A DNA stretch of 64,000 nt from Flavobacterium sp. ACN6 (GTDB taxonomy: Bacteria; Bacteroidota; Bacteroidia; Flavobacteriales; Flavobacteriaceae), in assembly GCF_002304005.1 (NCBI RefSeq), contig NZ_MRCQ01000017.1, positions 36,590-100,589 on the forward strand, in the 5' to 3' direction. The position numbers and the translations under genes are program-made. This document shows, in pieces, positions 8,064 to 16,371 of this stretch. The notes beneath the pieces were generated by a model. That model was not told the DNA's origin. It ran no database searches and saw only the letters and a program-made list of their open reading frames with translations. Numbering within the stretch: position 1 is the stretch's first letter; each line of letters starts with the position of its first letter.

Positions 8064-8363
8064 TTATAAATTTAATCTCTTTGACCAATTTTTAGGAGAG
8101 CGAGAGGTATGGAATACTCCTATAACAATAATTTCTTCTTTCTCAAATCGATAGTGAATTCCATAAGGAAATCTTGAAATAAATCTAATTTTTACATTTT
8201 TTTATTTCTTTTGATAGGCATCTGGGTTTCTTGATATTTGATCAAGTCCCGCTTCCAGACAAAGTTCAAAATCATAAGAAAGCCTCGTTCTTTGCTCTTC
8301 GTACCAGAGAACCACATCTTCAATATCAAATAATGCTTCCTTTACAAAACGAATTTCATACAT
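8064..8363 (-). pseudogene. RelE/ParE-family toxin gene with an in-frame nonsense codon
   Basis: The frame reads 300 nt without a length change, from ATG at 8363 to TAA at 8064, except for a TAA at 8204-8202 (codon 54). Before it lies MYEIRFVKEALFDIEDVVLWY, here given as MYEIRFVKEA and VVLWYEEQ, and after it IRFISRFPYGIHYRF and IIVIGVFHTSRSPKNW, the typical C-terminal strands of a RelE/ParE toxin. The interrupted site is NPDAYQKK-stop-KNV, where relatives usually have Tyr, so a one-base change from a Tyr codon explains it. The ATG overlaps the antitoxin stop (TAATG). The toxin is probably inactive. Confidence 0.8.
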
Positions 8364-8569
8364 TATCTAATCGATCTTAAATGAGCCTTAATCTCATCCC
8401 AAGTATACAATTCTGTTTTTCCTTCTTCTAAATTTTGAATACGAATATCTAATTCTCTCTTAACATCATCCGAAACCACCAAATTCTCTTTAGAAACACT
8501 ATCCCACAGTTGCTCAGCCAAAACAATTTTTTCAGCATTACTGTACTTCGATAAATTTTTAATTTCCAT
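8363..8569 (-). CDS. Antitoxin / putative addiction-module component (TIGR02574-like)
   Basis: The 68-residue protein matches the small 'addiction module component' family: KYSNAEKIVLAEQLWDSV, the middle DDVKRELDIRI and a C-terminal acidic TWDEIKAHLRS. Such proteins precede RelE/ParE toxins and neutralise them by wrapping round the toxin. Here the stop TAA overlaps the ATG of the broken toxin gene, a classic coupled toxin-antitoxin arrangement. A TAAATTTG -7-like element lies at 8591-8598 on the same strand. With the toxin interrupted, the antitoxin may be an orphan. Confidence 0.8.
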   Translation of the reverse strand: MEIKNLSKYSNAEKIVLAEQLWDSVSKENLVVSDDVKRELDIRIQNLEEGKTELYTWDEIKAHLRSIR

Positions 8570-8665
8570 ATTTCCCTATTATCAATATTACAAATTTAGT
8601 CAAATTAAATCAACTAGTTTATTATTCTAGTTTGAATTGCATTTTGATTTAAATCAATAACCATA

Positions 8666-8939
8666 CTATTTAAGAATTAGCAATTCATCGACAAATTCTT
8701 TTTCTTGATTTACATATAAAAAGTAATTTCCAATTCTATTTTGCTCCTCCATCGAACGAAGCTCTAATTTTATTTCAATACATGGAGTTGGAATAAAATC
8801 ATGATCCATTAAAATTGAAATCGATTTTGGAGAAATTAAACATTCTTCTCGATGGTCTTCATCAATATTGTTGCAGTATTCAACAGCAAGGTTGTAAAAA
8901 CATGTCTTTGTTTTGAATAATGTTATTATGTAAATCCAT
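8666..8939 (-). pseudogene. Frameshifted 90-residue gene of unknown function
   Basis: An ATG at 8939 opens MDLHNNIIQNKDMF and then meets a stop. The next frame carries YNLAVEYCNNIDEDHREE, SPKSISILMDHDFIPTPCIE and RIGNYFLYVNQEKEFVDELL up to the stop at 8666. Removing one base from the five-A run at 8896-8900 joins the two into one 90-residue frame, and the interval (274 nt) is exactly one base longer than 91 codons. So this is a complete gene broken by a single insertion, or a homopolymer sequencing error. I do not recognise the family. It lies next to a second broken gene. Confidence 0.6.
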
Positions 8940-8970
8940 TTGTTATTCTAAAATTACGTGACCTAAATTC

Positions 8971-9053
8971 CTAGCCCCGATTGAAGTGGAAATCCTTTTT
9001 TATTTTTTCTTTAAAAATAAAAAAGATTGCAACGAAAAGCGGGAAATAGCTCC
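8971..9053 (-). ncRNA. Conserved structured element (Flavobacteria-type hairpin RNA candidate)
   Basis: On the minus strand, GGAGCTATTTCCCGCTTTTC at the left and CAATCGGGGCTAG at the right pair as AGC/GCT and CCCG/CGGG with a UAUUU bulge. The inside folds into a long AU-rich hairpin (AATCTTTTTTATTTTT against AAAAATAAAAAAGGATT). I recall these end sequences as a common feature of Flavobacteriia genomes. It may belong to a described RNA motif such as Flavo-1, but I cannot confirm that. It follows the nrdA terminator. Confidence 0.5.
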
Positions 9054-9058
9054 AAAAA

Positions 9059-9089
9059 AAAAGCAGCTATCATTACAATAACTGCTTTT
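9059..9089 (-). terminator. Terminator downstream of nrdA
   Basis: AAAAGCAG and CTGCTTTT form an 8-bp stem about 60 nt after the nrdA stop, with A/T runs at both ends. Confidence 0.6.
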
Positions 9090-9150
9090 CTATAAACACA
9101 AGAATAAAAATCTTTCCTCTTTATTCTATTATCTTTCTTCTAAAAGAAAA

Positions 9151-11544
9151 TTAAGAACCACACATCTCACAATCCTCAGGACCTGCAGCTTGCGCTTTTA
9201 ACAACATTGCTTTATATTCGTCAATATTGATTTCTTCTGTTTCTGCAGCTAAAGCTGGTGCTGTTTCTTCTTTTTTATCGTTGTTTAATGTGAATTTAAT
9301 CGCATCAACTGCAGATTTCGTTCTTAAGTAATACATTCCAGTTTTTAAACCTGACTGCCAAGCGTAGAAGTGCATTGACGTAAGTTTAGAATAGTTTGCA
9401 TCTTGCATAAACAAGTTCAACGATTGCGATTGGTCAATGAAATATCCTCTTTGGCGAGACATATCAATAATATCTTTCATCGACATTTCCCAAACGGTTT
9501 TGTATAATTCTTTTAAGTCTGCTGGAATCACATCAATATTTTGAACAGATCCGTTATGACGCATGATTTCTTGTTTCAAATCTTCGTTCCATAAACCTCT
9601 GTCTACTAAATCATGAAGTAAGTGTTTGTTTACTACGATGAATTCTCCAGACAATACACGACGTGTGTAAATGTTTGATGTATATGGTTCGAAAGCTTCG
9701 TTGTTTCCTAAGATTTGTGAAGTCGAAGCAGTTGGCATTGGTGCAACTAATAATGAGTTACGAACTCCGTGTTCTACAACTTCTTTTCTTAATGAAGCCC
9801 AGTCCCAACGACCAGATAATTCTTCATCTTTCATTCCCCACATGTTGTATTGGAATTCTCCTTGAGACATTGGCGAACCTGCGAAAGTTGAATATGGTCC
9901 TTCTTCTTTTGCCATTTCCATAGAAGCGGTTACAGCAGCGAAGTATAATGTTTCGAAAATTTCTTGGTTTAATTTTTTAGCTTCATCACTTGTAAATGGC
10001 ATACGCAGCATAATGAAAGCATCGGCTAAACCTTGAACACCCAATCCAACTGGACGGTGGCGTAAGTTAGAGTTTTCAGCTTCTTTGACTGGATAATAGT
10101 TTCTGTCGATTACTTTGTTCAAATTACGGGTTACACGTTTTGTAACATTGTAAAGTGCTTCGTGATCGAATTTTCCGTTTTCAATGAACATTGGCAACGA
10201 AATAGAAGCTAAGTTACAAACTGCAATTTCATCTTTAGATGTAAACTCCATAATCTCTGTACACAAGTTTGAAGAACGAATTGTTCCTAAATTCTTGTGG
10301 TTCGATTTACGGTTTGCCGCATCTTTGTACAACATGTACGGCGTTCCAGTCTCGATTTGAGATTCTAGGATTTTCTCCCATAATTCACGAGCGCGTATTG
10401 TTTTTCTTCCTTTTCCTCTAAATTCGTAATCTGTGTATAATGCTTCGAATTCATCCCCGTAAACATCATATAGTCCAGGACATTCGTTAGGACACATTAA
10501 AGTCCAAGTTGTATCTTCCTGAACACGTTTCATGAATAAATCTGAAGTCCACATTGCGAAGAATAAATCTCTCGCACGCATTTCTTCTTTTCCTGTGTTT
10601 TTCTTTAAATCTAAGAAATCGAAGATATCAGCATGCCAAGTTTCGATGTAAATCGCAAAACTTCCTTTACGTTTTCCACCACCTTGATCTACATAACGCG
10701 CTGTATCGTTGAATACTCTCAACATTGGCACGATTCCGTTTGAAGTTCCGTTTGTACCACGAATGTAAGATCCTGTTGCACGAACGTTATGAATAGAAAG
10801 ACCGATTCCTCCCGCTGACTGCGAAATTTTTGCCGTTTGTTTTAAAGTATCGTAAATACCATCAATACTATCATCCTGCATTGCCAAAAGGAAACAAGAA
10901 GACATTTGAGGTTTTGGAGTTCCAGCATTAAACAACGTTGGCGTTGCATGTGTAAAGAACTTTTTAGACATTAAATCGTAAGTTTCAATTACCGATTTTA
11001 AATCGTCTAAGTGAATACCAACAGAAACACGCATCAACATATGTTGTGGTCTTTCTACGATTTTGCCGTTGATTTTAAGAAGGTAAGAACGCTCTAAGGT
11101 TTTAAAACCAAAGTAATCGTAATTAAAATCTCTTGTGTAAATGATATGAGAATCTAAAAAAGCAGCATTTTCCTGAATCACTTTGTATACGTCATCAGCA
11201 ACTAGCGGTGCGTCTTGACCGTTTCTTGGATTAACGTAGTGATACATATCTTTCATCGTTTCTGAGAAAGATTTTTTTGTATTCGAATGTAGATTTGAAA
11301 TTGCGACACGAGCTGCCAATTGTGCATAATCCGGGTGAGCAATAGTCATAGAAGCTGCAGTTTCTGCCGCAAGATTATCCAATTCAGAAGTAGAAACTCC
11401 GTCATACAATCCTTCGATAACTCTCATCGCTACCTTTACCGGATCTACAAGCTCATTCAAGCCGTAGCACAATTTTTTGATTCTTTCTGTAATCTTATCA
11501 AACATTACGGGCTCTCTGTGGCCATCTCTTTTTACTACATACAT
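9151..11544 (-). CDS. nrdA: Ribonucleoside-diphosphate reductase class Ia, alpha subunit
   Basis: The large subunit of aerobic ribonucleotide reductase makes deoxyribonucleotides together with NrdB. The start is placed at 11544 (MYVVKRDGHREPVMFDK), where the ATP-cone regulatory domain begins; a longer start at 11583 adds 13 unrelated residues. The catalytic barrel has SSCFLLAMQDDSIDG with the first redox Cys and SNLCTEI with the radical Asn-Cys-Glu set. The tail ends CEMCGS, the cysteine pair that reduces the active site. The length of 797 residues is normal. nrdB lies upstream on the same strand, separated by about 265 nt, so the two may have separate promoters or a long linked transcript. 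Confidence 0.96.
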   Translation of the reverse strand: MYVVKRDGHREPVMFDKITERIKKLCYGLNELVDPVKVAMRVIEGLYDGVSTSELDNLAAETAASMTIAHPDYAQLAARVAISNLHSNTKKSFSETMKDMYHYVNPRNGQDAPLVADDVYKVIQENAAFLDSHIIYTRDFNYDYFGFKTLERSYLLKINGKIVERPQHMLMRVSVGIHLDDLKSVIETYDLMSKKFFTHATPTLFNAGTPKPQMSSCFLLAMQDDSIDGIYDTLKQTAKISQSAGGIGLSIHNVRATGSYIRGTNGTSNGIVPMLRVFNDTARYVDQGGGKRKGSFAIYIETWHADIFDFLDLKKNTGKEEMRARDLFFAMWTSDLFMKRVQEDTTWTLMCPNECPGLYDVYGDEFEALYTDYEFRGKGRKTIRARELWEKILESQIETGTPYMLYKDAANRKSNHKNLGTIRSSNLCTEIMEFTSKDEIAVCNLASISLPMFIENGKFDHEALYNVTKRVTRNLNKVIDRNYYPVKEAENSNLRHRPVGLGVQGLADAFIMLRMPFTSDEAKKLNQEIFETLYFAAVTASMEMAKEEGPYSTFAGSPMSQGEFQYNMWGMKDEELSGRWDWASLRKEVVEHGVRNSLLVAPMPTASTSQILGNNEAFEPYTSNIYTRRVLSGEFIVVNKHLLHDLVDRGLWNEDLKQEIMRHNGSVQNIDVIPADLKELYKTVWEMSMKDIIDMSRQRGYFIDQSQSLNLFMQDANYSKLTSMHFYAWQSGLKTGMYYLRTKSAVDAIKFTLNNDKKEETAPALAAETEEINIDEYKAMLLKAQAAGPEDCEMCGS

Positions 11545-11808
11545 AAGCTTACTAAATTTAGTTATTGAAAAAATGAAAGACACTAGAAAACGGGTTCCAG
11601 CACTTAAACATTGCGTGTTTTTAAATTATTTTTTTGAGAATTACCGAATTCTCAATAGTTACTCGTTTCAAATTCGAAAATCGAATTTAAATACATCAAA
11701 AATTGTTATTGAATCTGCGATTTGGGAAAGAGATTCAACCTAAAAAATATTCTGTTAATCTTTTTCAGCACCCCTAAGAAGAGTAGATGCTAAAATTATT
11801 TTTGTTGT

Positions 11809-12786
11809 CTAAAAATCTGCATCAAATGAAATTTTCTGAGCATCGCTGTCTGTGTTCATCACACCAGATTTTTGATACTCGGCAACACGTTTTTCAAAGA
11901 AATTGGTTTTTCCTTGAAGAGAAATCATGTCCATGAAATCGAATGGATTCGCTGATCCGTAAACACGCTCGCATCCTAATTCAACCAAAAGTCTATCGGC
12001 AACAAACTCTAAATACTGCGTCATTAAAACAGCATTCATACCTATTAAACTTACCGGAAGAGATTCTGTTACAAACTGTCTTTCGATATCTAATGCATCA
12101 ACAATAATTTCTTTAATTCTGTCTTTTGGTACTTTGTTAATCAAGTGGTGATTGTGAAGGTGAACTGCAAAATCACAATGTACGCCTTCGTCACGAGAAA
12201 TCAATTCATTAGAAAAAGTCAAACCTGGCATTAAACCACGTTTTTTCAACCAATAAATAGAACAAAAAGCACCTGAGAAAAAGATTCCTTCAACAGCAGC
12301 AAAAGCGATAAGTCTTTCAGCAAACGAATCAGATTCGATCCATTTTAAAGCCCAGTCTGCTTTTTTCTTAATTGCAGGAAAAACTTCCAAAGCGTTAAAC
12401 AACTCTGCTTTTTCAGCTTCATCTTTAACATAAGTATCAATCAATAAAGAATAAGTCTCACTATGAATATTCTCCATCATGATTTGAAATCCGTAGAAAA
12501 ATTTCGCTTCAGCATATTGCACTTCATTTACGAAGTTTTCAGCAAGGTTTTCATTTACGATTCCGTCAGAAGCTGCAAAGAATGCTAAAATATGTTTAAT
12601 GAAATATCTTTCGTCGTCATTCAATTTATTATTCCAGTCTGTCAAATCTTGGTGTAGATCGATTTCTTCAGCAGTCCAAAAACTTGCTTCCATCTTCTTG
12701 TACCATTCCCAAATATCATGATGTTTAATCGGAAAAATAACGAAGCGGTTTTTATTTTCTTGTAATATTGGTTCGATTTGTGACAT
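11809..12786 (-). CDS. nrdB: Ribonucleoside-diphosphate reductase class Ia, beta subunit
   Basis: The 325-residue ferritin-like subunit carries the di-iron site and tyrosyl radical used by NrdA. Iron ligands are visible in the helix MMENIHSETYSLLID (Glu and His, with the candidate radical Tyr just after) and in SRDEGVHCDFA (Glu and His); FFAASDGIVNENL supplies the first acidic helix. The C-terminus contains the acidic tail that docks on NrdA. It precedes nrdA on the minus strand. Upstream, TTGACAATCTTTG resembles a -7 element with a weak first base. Confidence 0.95.
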   Translation of the reverse strand: MSQIEPILQENKNRFVIFPIKHHDIWEWYKKMEASFWTAEEIDLHQDLTDWNNKLNDDERYFIKHILAFFAASDGIVNENLAENFVNEVQYAEAKFFYGFQIMMENIHSETYSLLIDTYVKDEAEKAELFNALEVFPAIKKKADWALKWIESDSFAERLIAFAAVEGIFFSGAFCSIYWLKKRGLMPGLTFSNELISRDEGVHCDFAVHLHNHHLINKVPKDRIKEIIVDALDIERQFVTESLPVSLIGMNAVLMTQYLEFVADRLLVELGCERVYGSANPFDFMDMISLQGKTNFFEKRVAEYQKSGVMNTDSDAQKISFDADF

Positions 12787-13120
12787 GACAGATTCTGTTA
12801 ATTTTTTTATTGATTTTTTACTGTTTCAGTAGACTACAAAGATTGTCAATTAACGTCAAAAATGAAAGCCAAACTTATTCACAATTTGACGTAGTTTTTA
12901 ACAACGTTAAATTTTTAAGACATTTTTCATACAATAATTAATTTATTGTAAATGAAGTACTTAAAATCAACTATTGTACCTTGAAGCCCTGTAAAATATA
13001 GACTTTTAAATATTAAAAGCAAGAAATTTTAGAGAACTTTAAAAAGATTTTTTTGAGTTAAAATTTTATTTTTTTGAGTTAAAATATATAGTCAAAATGA
13101 CTATTAAAATAGAAGGGTTT
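12787..13120. other. AT-rich gap upstream of nrdB with a short direct repeat
   Basis: Apart from the nrdB promoter region there is one pattern: TTTTGAGTTAAAATTTTATT and TTTTGAGTTAAAATATATAG, two direct copies 21 nt apart at about 13051-13092. I see no gene, RNA or clear terminator here. Confidence 0.4.
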
Positions 13121-13690
13121 TTAAGAATTTTTATGCTCTTCAGCAACTTTTTCAAGTTCCAAATACCAGTCTTCGCCAAAACGTCTGATCAGCGCTTCTT
13201 TGACAAATTTATAAACTGGAACTTCCAATTCTTTTCCCAAAGAACAGGCATCATCGCAAATATCCCATTTGTCATAATTTACAGCTGCAAATTCCGTGAA
13301 GTCTTTTACGCGAATTGGATATAAATGACAAGAAACTGGTTTTTTCCACTGCACTATTCCTTGATTATAAGCTTGTTCAATACCGCAAAGAGCGGTTTTT
13401 CCATCAAAAATTACGTAAGCACAATCTTTGTTATCGATAAGCGGCGTTTCAAGATCACCATCGGTTCCGGTTACCCAAGTTCCCTGCGCTTCGATTGCTG
13501 CAATTCCTTCCTTTCGTAAAAAGGGTTTTACTTTTGGATAAATTTCTTCTAAGATTTTCGTTTCAGCCTCATTCAAAGGCGCACCCGCATCTCCATCAAC
13601 ACAACAAGCCCCTTTACAAGCTGACAAGTTGCACACAAATTCTTTTTCCAGAATATCTTCTGAAATAATAGTTTTCCCTAACTGAAACAT
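13121..13690 (-). CDS. DUF3109 family cysteine-rich protein
   Basis: The 189-residue protein begins MFQLGKTIISEDILEKEFVCN; a start at 13750 would add 20 hydrophobic residues unlike the family, so 13690 is preferred. The conserved DUF3109 signature follows: CNLSACKGACCVDGDAGAPL (residues about 20-39) and later CGIEQAY, VSCHLYPIRV and WDICDDACSLG, giving nine or so cysteines that suggest zinc or an iron-sulfur cluster. It resembles YkgJ-type cysteine-cluster proteins. It is cytosolic with no signal peptide. Function is not established. Confidence 0.85.
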   Translation of the reverse strand: MFQLGKTIISEDILEKEFVCNLSACKGACCVDGDAGAPLNEAETKILEEIYPKVKPFLRKEGIAAIEAQGTWVTGTDGDLETPLIDNKDCAYVIFDGKTALCGIEQAYNQGIVQWKKPVSCHLYPIRVKDFTEFAAVNYDKWDICDDACSLGKELEVPVYKFVKEALIRRFGEDWYLELEKVAEEHKNS

Positions 13691-13759
13691 GATATTAAAA
13701 TACTCTAATTTATAAAGTGCAAAGATAGACAAAGAAAGCAGATAAAACACTCTAAAATA

Positions 13760-13860
13760 TTAACCGCAAAGCACGCAGGGATTTATGCAAAGGTTCGCAA
13801 AGTTTTATCTAATTTTTCTTCGCGAACCTTTGCGTAAATCTTTGCGAATCTTTGCAACAA
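13760..13860. repeat. Hairpin repeat of 'GCGAACCTTTGCG' type
   Basis: GATTTATGCAAAGGTTCGC (13780-13798) and GCGAACCTTTGCGTAAATC (13822-13840) pair over 19 bp with one mismatch. Flanking words (CCGCAAAGCACGCA, TTTGCGAATCTTTGC) repeat the theme. Related text occurs at 5509-5530 and 49265-49378. It belongs to a REP-like intergenic family. Confidence 0.6.
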
Positions 13861-13997
13861 AATCCTTATTTGTTACAAATATCACTTTTTTAACCAGTAA
13901 ACCATATTTTTATAACAAAAATACATCGTGTCGAAAAAACACCTAACTTTATTATCTACTTTTGCAGCAGTTTTTAAACCCTTAAAATCAAAGTGAT

Positions 13998-14576
13998 ATG
14001 TTAGAAATCGACTTTAAAGAAATCGTCACAGTAAGCATGGTGCTTTTTGCCGTAATTGATATTGTAGGTTCAATTCCGATTATTGTCAATTTGAGAGCAA
14101 AAGTTGGACATATCGAATCTGAAAAAGCTTCTATAGTTGCCGGAGCCATTATGATCGTTTTTCTTTTTGTTGGAGAAGGTTTATTGAACTTAATTGGAAT
14201 CGACGTACACTCCTTTGCTGTTGCAGGTTCTTTTGTCTTATTCTTTCTGGCATTGGAAATGATTTTAGGAATTAGAATTTACCGAGATGAGGAACCGGGT
14301 TCTGCTTCTATCGTTCCTCTTGCTTTTCCGCTTATCGCTGGAGCTGGAACTATGACAACTTTACTTTCGTTAAGATCTCAATTTCATACTATTAATATAA
14401 TAATAGCAATTTTATTAAATATCATTTTAGTATATGTCGTTTTGAAATCATCTAAAAAGATTGAAACTTTGTTAGGAGAAAACGGACTTGGAGTAGTTCG
14501 TAAGACGTTTGGTGTAATACTTTTAGCGATTGCTGTTAAATTATTCGCCGCTAATGTTAAAGGTTTGTTCGTCTAA
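13998..14576 (+). CDS. MarC family inner-membrane protein
   Basis: The 192-residue protein has six predicted membrane helices and MarC family features: FAVIDIVGSIPIIVNL at the first helix, SFVLFFLALEMILG, and PLAFPLIAGAGTMTTLLSL in the middle. MarC (UPF0056) proteins sit in the inner membrane; the old link to multiple antibiotic resistance has not held up and no substrate is known. TACTTTTG at 13957-13964 matches the -7 consensus about 35 nt upstream. It stands alone between the DUF3109 gene on the other strand and a small membrane protein. Confidence 0.9.
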   Translation: MLEIDFKEIVTVSMVLFAVIDIVGSIPIIVNLRAKVGHIESEKASIVAGAIMIVFLFVGEGLLNLIGIDVHSFAVAGSFVLFFLALEMILGIRIYRDEEPGSASIVPLAFPLIAGAGTMTTLLSLRSQFHTINIIIAILLNIILVYVVLKSSKKIETLLGENGLGVVRKTFGVILLAIAVKLFAANVKGLFV

Positions 14577-14684
14577 ATTTTATTTTTATAAATTTACCGC
14601 GTAAAATATTCTAAACACGACTTAAGGGCACTTTTACCTTATTAAGTTCTACTTTATTATTTTAGACAAAACAAAAACAATCAT

Positions 14685-14888
14685 ATGAAAATTTTCACTT
14701 CAATCTTAGTGCTTTTAGCATTAGCTCTAATTGTTTTTAATATTACGCTATTAGACTTTAAAAATCCTTTTCAAGGAGACAGTATTGTAGCTTTTATTGG
14801 AATCGCCGCTTCATTTTGCGCTGTTCTGATTCTTTTGATTTTTAGAATTTCAAAAAGAATTGAGGAAAAAATGAATGACAACAGATAA
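14685..14888 (+). CDS. Small two-helix membrane protein
   Basis: This 67-residue protein has two hydrophobic helices (about residues 4-23 and 34-55) and a charged C-terminal tail (RISKRIEEKMNDNR). I do not recognise the family. Its stop overlaps or abuts the next gene, whose ATG at 14875 lies 14 nt inside it, or 14890 if the shorter start is used. The two are therefore probably cotranscribed and translationally coupled. Confidence 0.7.
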   Translation: MKIFTSILVLLALALIVFNITLLDFKNPFQGDSIVAFIGIAASFCAVLILLIFRISKRIEEKMNDNR

Positions 14889-15495
14889 TATGTTTGACGT
14901 TTTAATTATTGGCGGAGGAGTATCAGGAATGTCTTGTGCTCTAGTCTTAGGATCCGCAAAAAACAAAACTTTTGTTACTGACAAAAAAATCGGGATTTTT
15001 ACTCATCAGAAAAATTCTTCTTTACAAGAGGCAGTCTTCTATAATGCTTATGGTGTAACTCCAGGCAAATTAGGCTCTGAACTGCTGACTGAAAGCACAC
15101 AGGATTTGGCGATAACTTATCCGCATATAACTCAAATTCCGAATGAAAAAGTAATTCGTATTGAAGGCAGTTATCCTGAATTTACTGTAGTTACCAACAA
15201 AAATTCTTATAAAACACAAAATATCGTTGTTGGAATTGGTTCTGCGAACACTTTTGATATTGAAGGTCTAATGCAATATGTTGAACCTCATAAAAAAGCA
15301 CTCCCAGAAAAGCAGCGTATTCAGCTTAAAAATGACGATCATAAAGTTGCTGAAGGCATTTATGTAATTGGAACTTTAGCCGGCTGGAGAAGCCAATTAG
15401 CAATTGCTGCGGGAAGCGGTGCTGCTGTAGCTACAGATATTCTAACTTTATGGAATAACGGCGTACAGACTCATTCGCACGACAGTATTCGATAA
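14875..15495 (+). CDS. Small FAD-dependent oxidoreductase (thioredoxin-reductase-like FAD domain only)
   Basis: Residues 6-20 hold the FAD-binding GxGxxG motif (FDVLIIGGGVSGMSC). The C-terminal EGIYVIGTLAGWRSQLAIAAGSGAAVATDIL corresponds to the second FAD-contact region of thioredoxin reductases. At 206 residues it lacks the inserted NAD(P)H-binding domain and the CxxC redox pair found in true thioredoxin reductases (about 310 residues), so its electron donor is unclear. Met6 at 14890 is an alternative start that avoids overlap with the preceding gene. Similar single-domain proteins are recurrent in Flavobacteriia, so this is probably not a truncation. Confidence 0.8.
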   Translation: MTTDNMFDVLIIGGGVSGMSCALVLGSAKNKTFVTDKKIGIFTHQKNSSLQEAVFYNAYGVTPGKLGSELLTESTQDLAITYPHITQIPNEKVIRIEGSYPEFTVVTNKNSYKTQNIVVGIGSANTFDIEGLMQYVEPHKKALPEKQRIQLKNDDHKVAEGIYVIGTLAGWRSQLAIAAGSGAAVATDILTLWNNGVQTHSHDSIR

Positions 15496-15514
15496 AAATA
15501 TTCCTAAATTAATT

Positions 15515-15588
15515 AAACCATATAAGTTATATAAGTGAATTAATGCTTTGCGCATAAATTAAATGAACTTATATAACTTACATGGTTT
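15515..15588. repeat. Palindromic 'ATATAAGT' repeat, copy 2; likely bidirectional terminator
   Basis: AAACCATATAAGTTATATAAGT pairs with its near-complement ACTTATATAACTTACATGGTTT over about 20 bp, around a GAATTAATGC...GCATAAATT loop. It separates two convergent genes, so it may end both transcripts. It is the second of three family members in this window. Confidence 0.6.
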
Positions 15589-15594
15589 ATCGTT

Positions 15595-15912
15595 TTATTT
15601 AACCGAAACGATTTGTGTTACTTTAATATGATTTTCTTCTTCGGTTTTCCATTTTTCTCCTTTTACAGAAACGACATCGCCAATCTTTAATTGTTTGTAG
15701 TTTTGAGGTCCGCCTACGTTTACAATGCTGATTATTGCAAAATACACTTCTTTAGTATCTGTAGTTATTTTTGCAGTGTAACCGTCTTTGCCAGATTCTA
15801 TCGATTCTACTTTTCCTGAAACCGCACCGTTAGTATCGTTTTTCATAGTTTTACAAGAGATTACAAAAGCCATTAAGACTACCAGAAAACTTATTCTTTT
15901 TAAATTTTTCAT
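15595..15912 (-). CDS. Small lipoprotein, probable OB-like domain
   Basis: This 105-residue protein starts MKNLKRISFLVVLMAFVISCK, a lipoprotein signal with the lipobox ending at Cys20. The mature part has alternating strands (GKVESIESGKDGYTAKITTD, LKIGDVVSVKGEKW) suggestive of a small beta barrel. No family is recognised with certainty. It stands alone between a bidirectional hairpin and the SnoaL-like gene. Confidence 0.65.
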   Translation of the reverse strand: MKNLKRISFLVVLMAFVISCKTMKNDTNGAVSGKVESIESGKDGYTAKITTDTKEVYFAIISIVNVGGPQNYKQLKIGDVVSVKGEKWKTEEENHIKVTQIVSVK

Positions 15913-15989
15913 ATTTTGAGTTTTAACTGTAAAGGACGTGATGTTTACCGAATTTTGCTTTACGATATTATTAAATTTCTTTTCAAAAT

Positions 15990-16355
15990 TTATGCCAGCT
16001 GTACACAGCTTCCTGCAATTACTTTTAAGTTATTTTCAAACTGTTTCCAAACTCTGATATATTTAAAAACGCCGTTTACTGGATTGTCATCATAACTTCC
16101 TTTTAATGAAACTGTAACAGCGACAACAGCCGTTTCATCAATTATATTTACAATTTGATCTGAAGCTTCAATGGAATCTATTTTAAGCTTTCCTGATCGA
16201 TAGGTATTCAAATCAAATTCTTTAGTTATAGTTTGTCCATCTTGGAGATTGAACAATAAATCATCGTGCAGAATTGTTTCTAAAGTCGAAACATCCGAAT
16301 TTTTAATAGCAGTTAAAAGTTCAATTTCTGCATTAATAACGGTTTCTATTTTCAT
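15990..16355 (-). CDS. SnoaL/DUF4440-like NTF2-fold protein
   Basis: The 121-residue protein has the NTF2-like pattern: an N-terminal helix (EIELLTAIKNSDVSTLETILHDDLLF), a curved sheet with VVAVTVSLKG, and the closing FKYIRVWKQFENNLKVIAGSCV. DUF4440/SnoaL-like proteins are small cytosolic enzymes or binding proteins with very varied roles, so none is assigned. It lies 16 nt downstream of the S41 protease and may be the last gene of that operon. Confidence 0.75.
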   Translation of the reverse strand: MKIETVINAEIELLTAIKNSDVSTLETILHDDLLFNLQDGQTITKEFDLNTYRSGKLKIDSIEASDQIVNIIDETAVVAVTVSLKGSYDDNPVNGVFKYIRVWKQFENNLKVIAGSCVQLA

Positions 16356-16371
16356 GATATAAAATTTGAAG

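Noticed and set aside
13780..13840. Possible tRNA or small structured RNA
   Set aside because: It is one long hairpin of repeated GCAAAGGTTCGC words, with no cloverleaf and no CCA-type acceptor pattern.
14875..15495. Truncated thioredoxin reductase pseudogene
   Set aside because: Both FAD motifs are in normal order with a natural junction and no frameshift or stop; I recall similar short proteins in the group, so it is kept as a gene.
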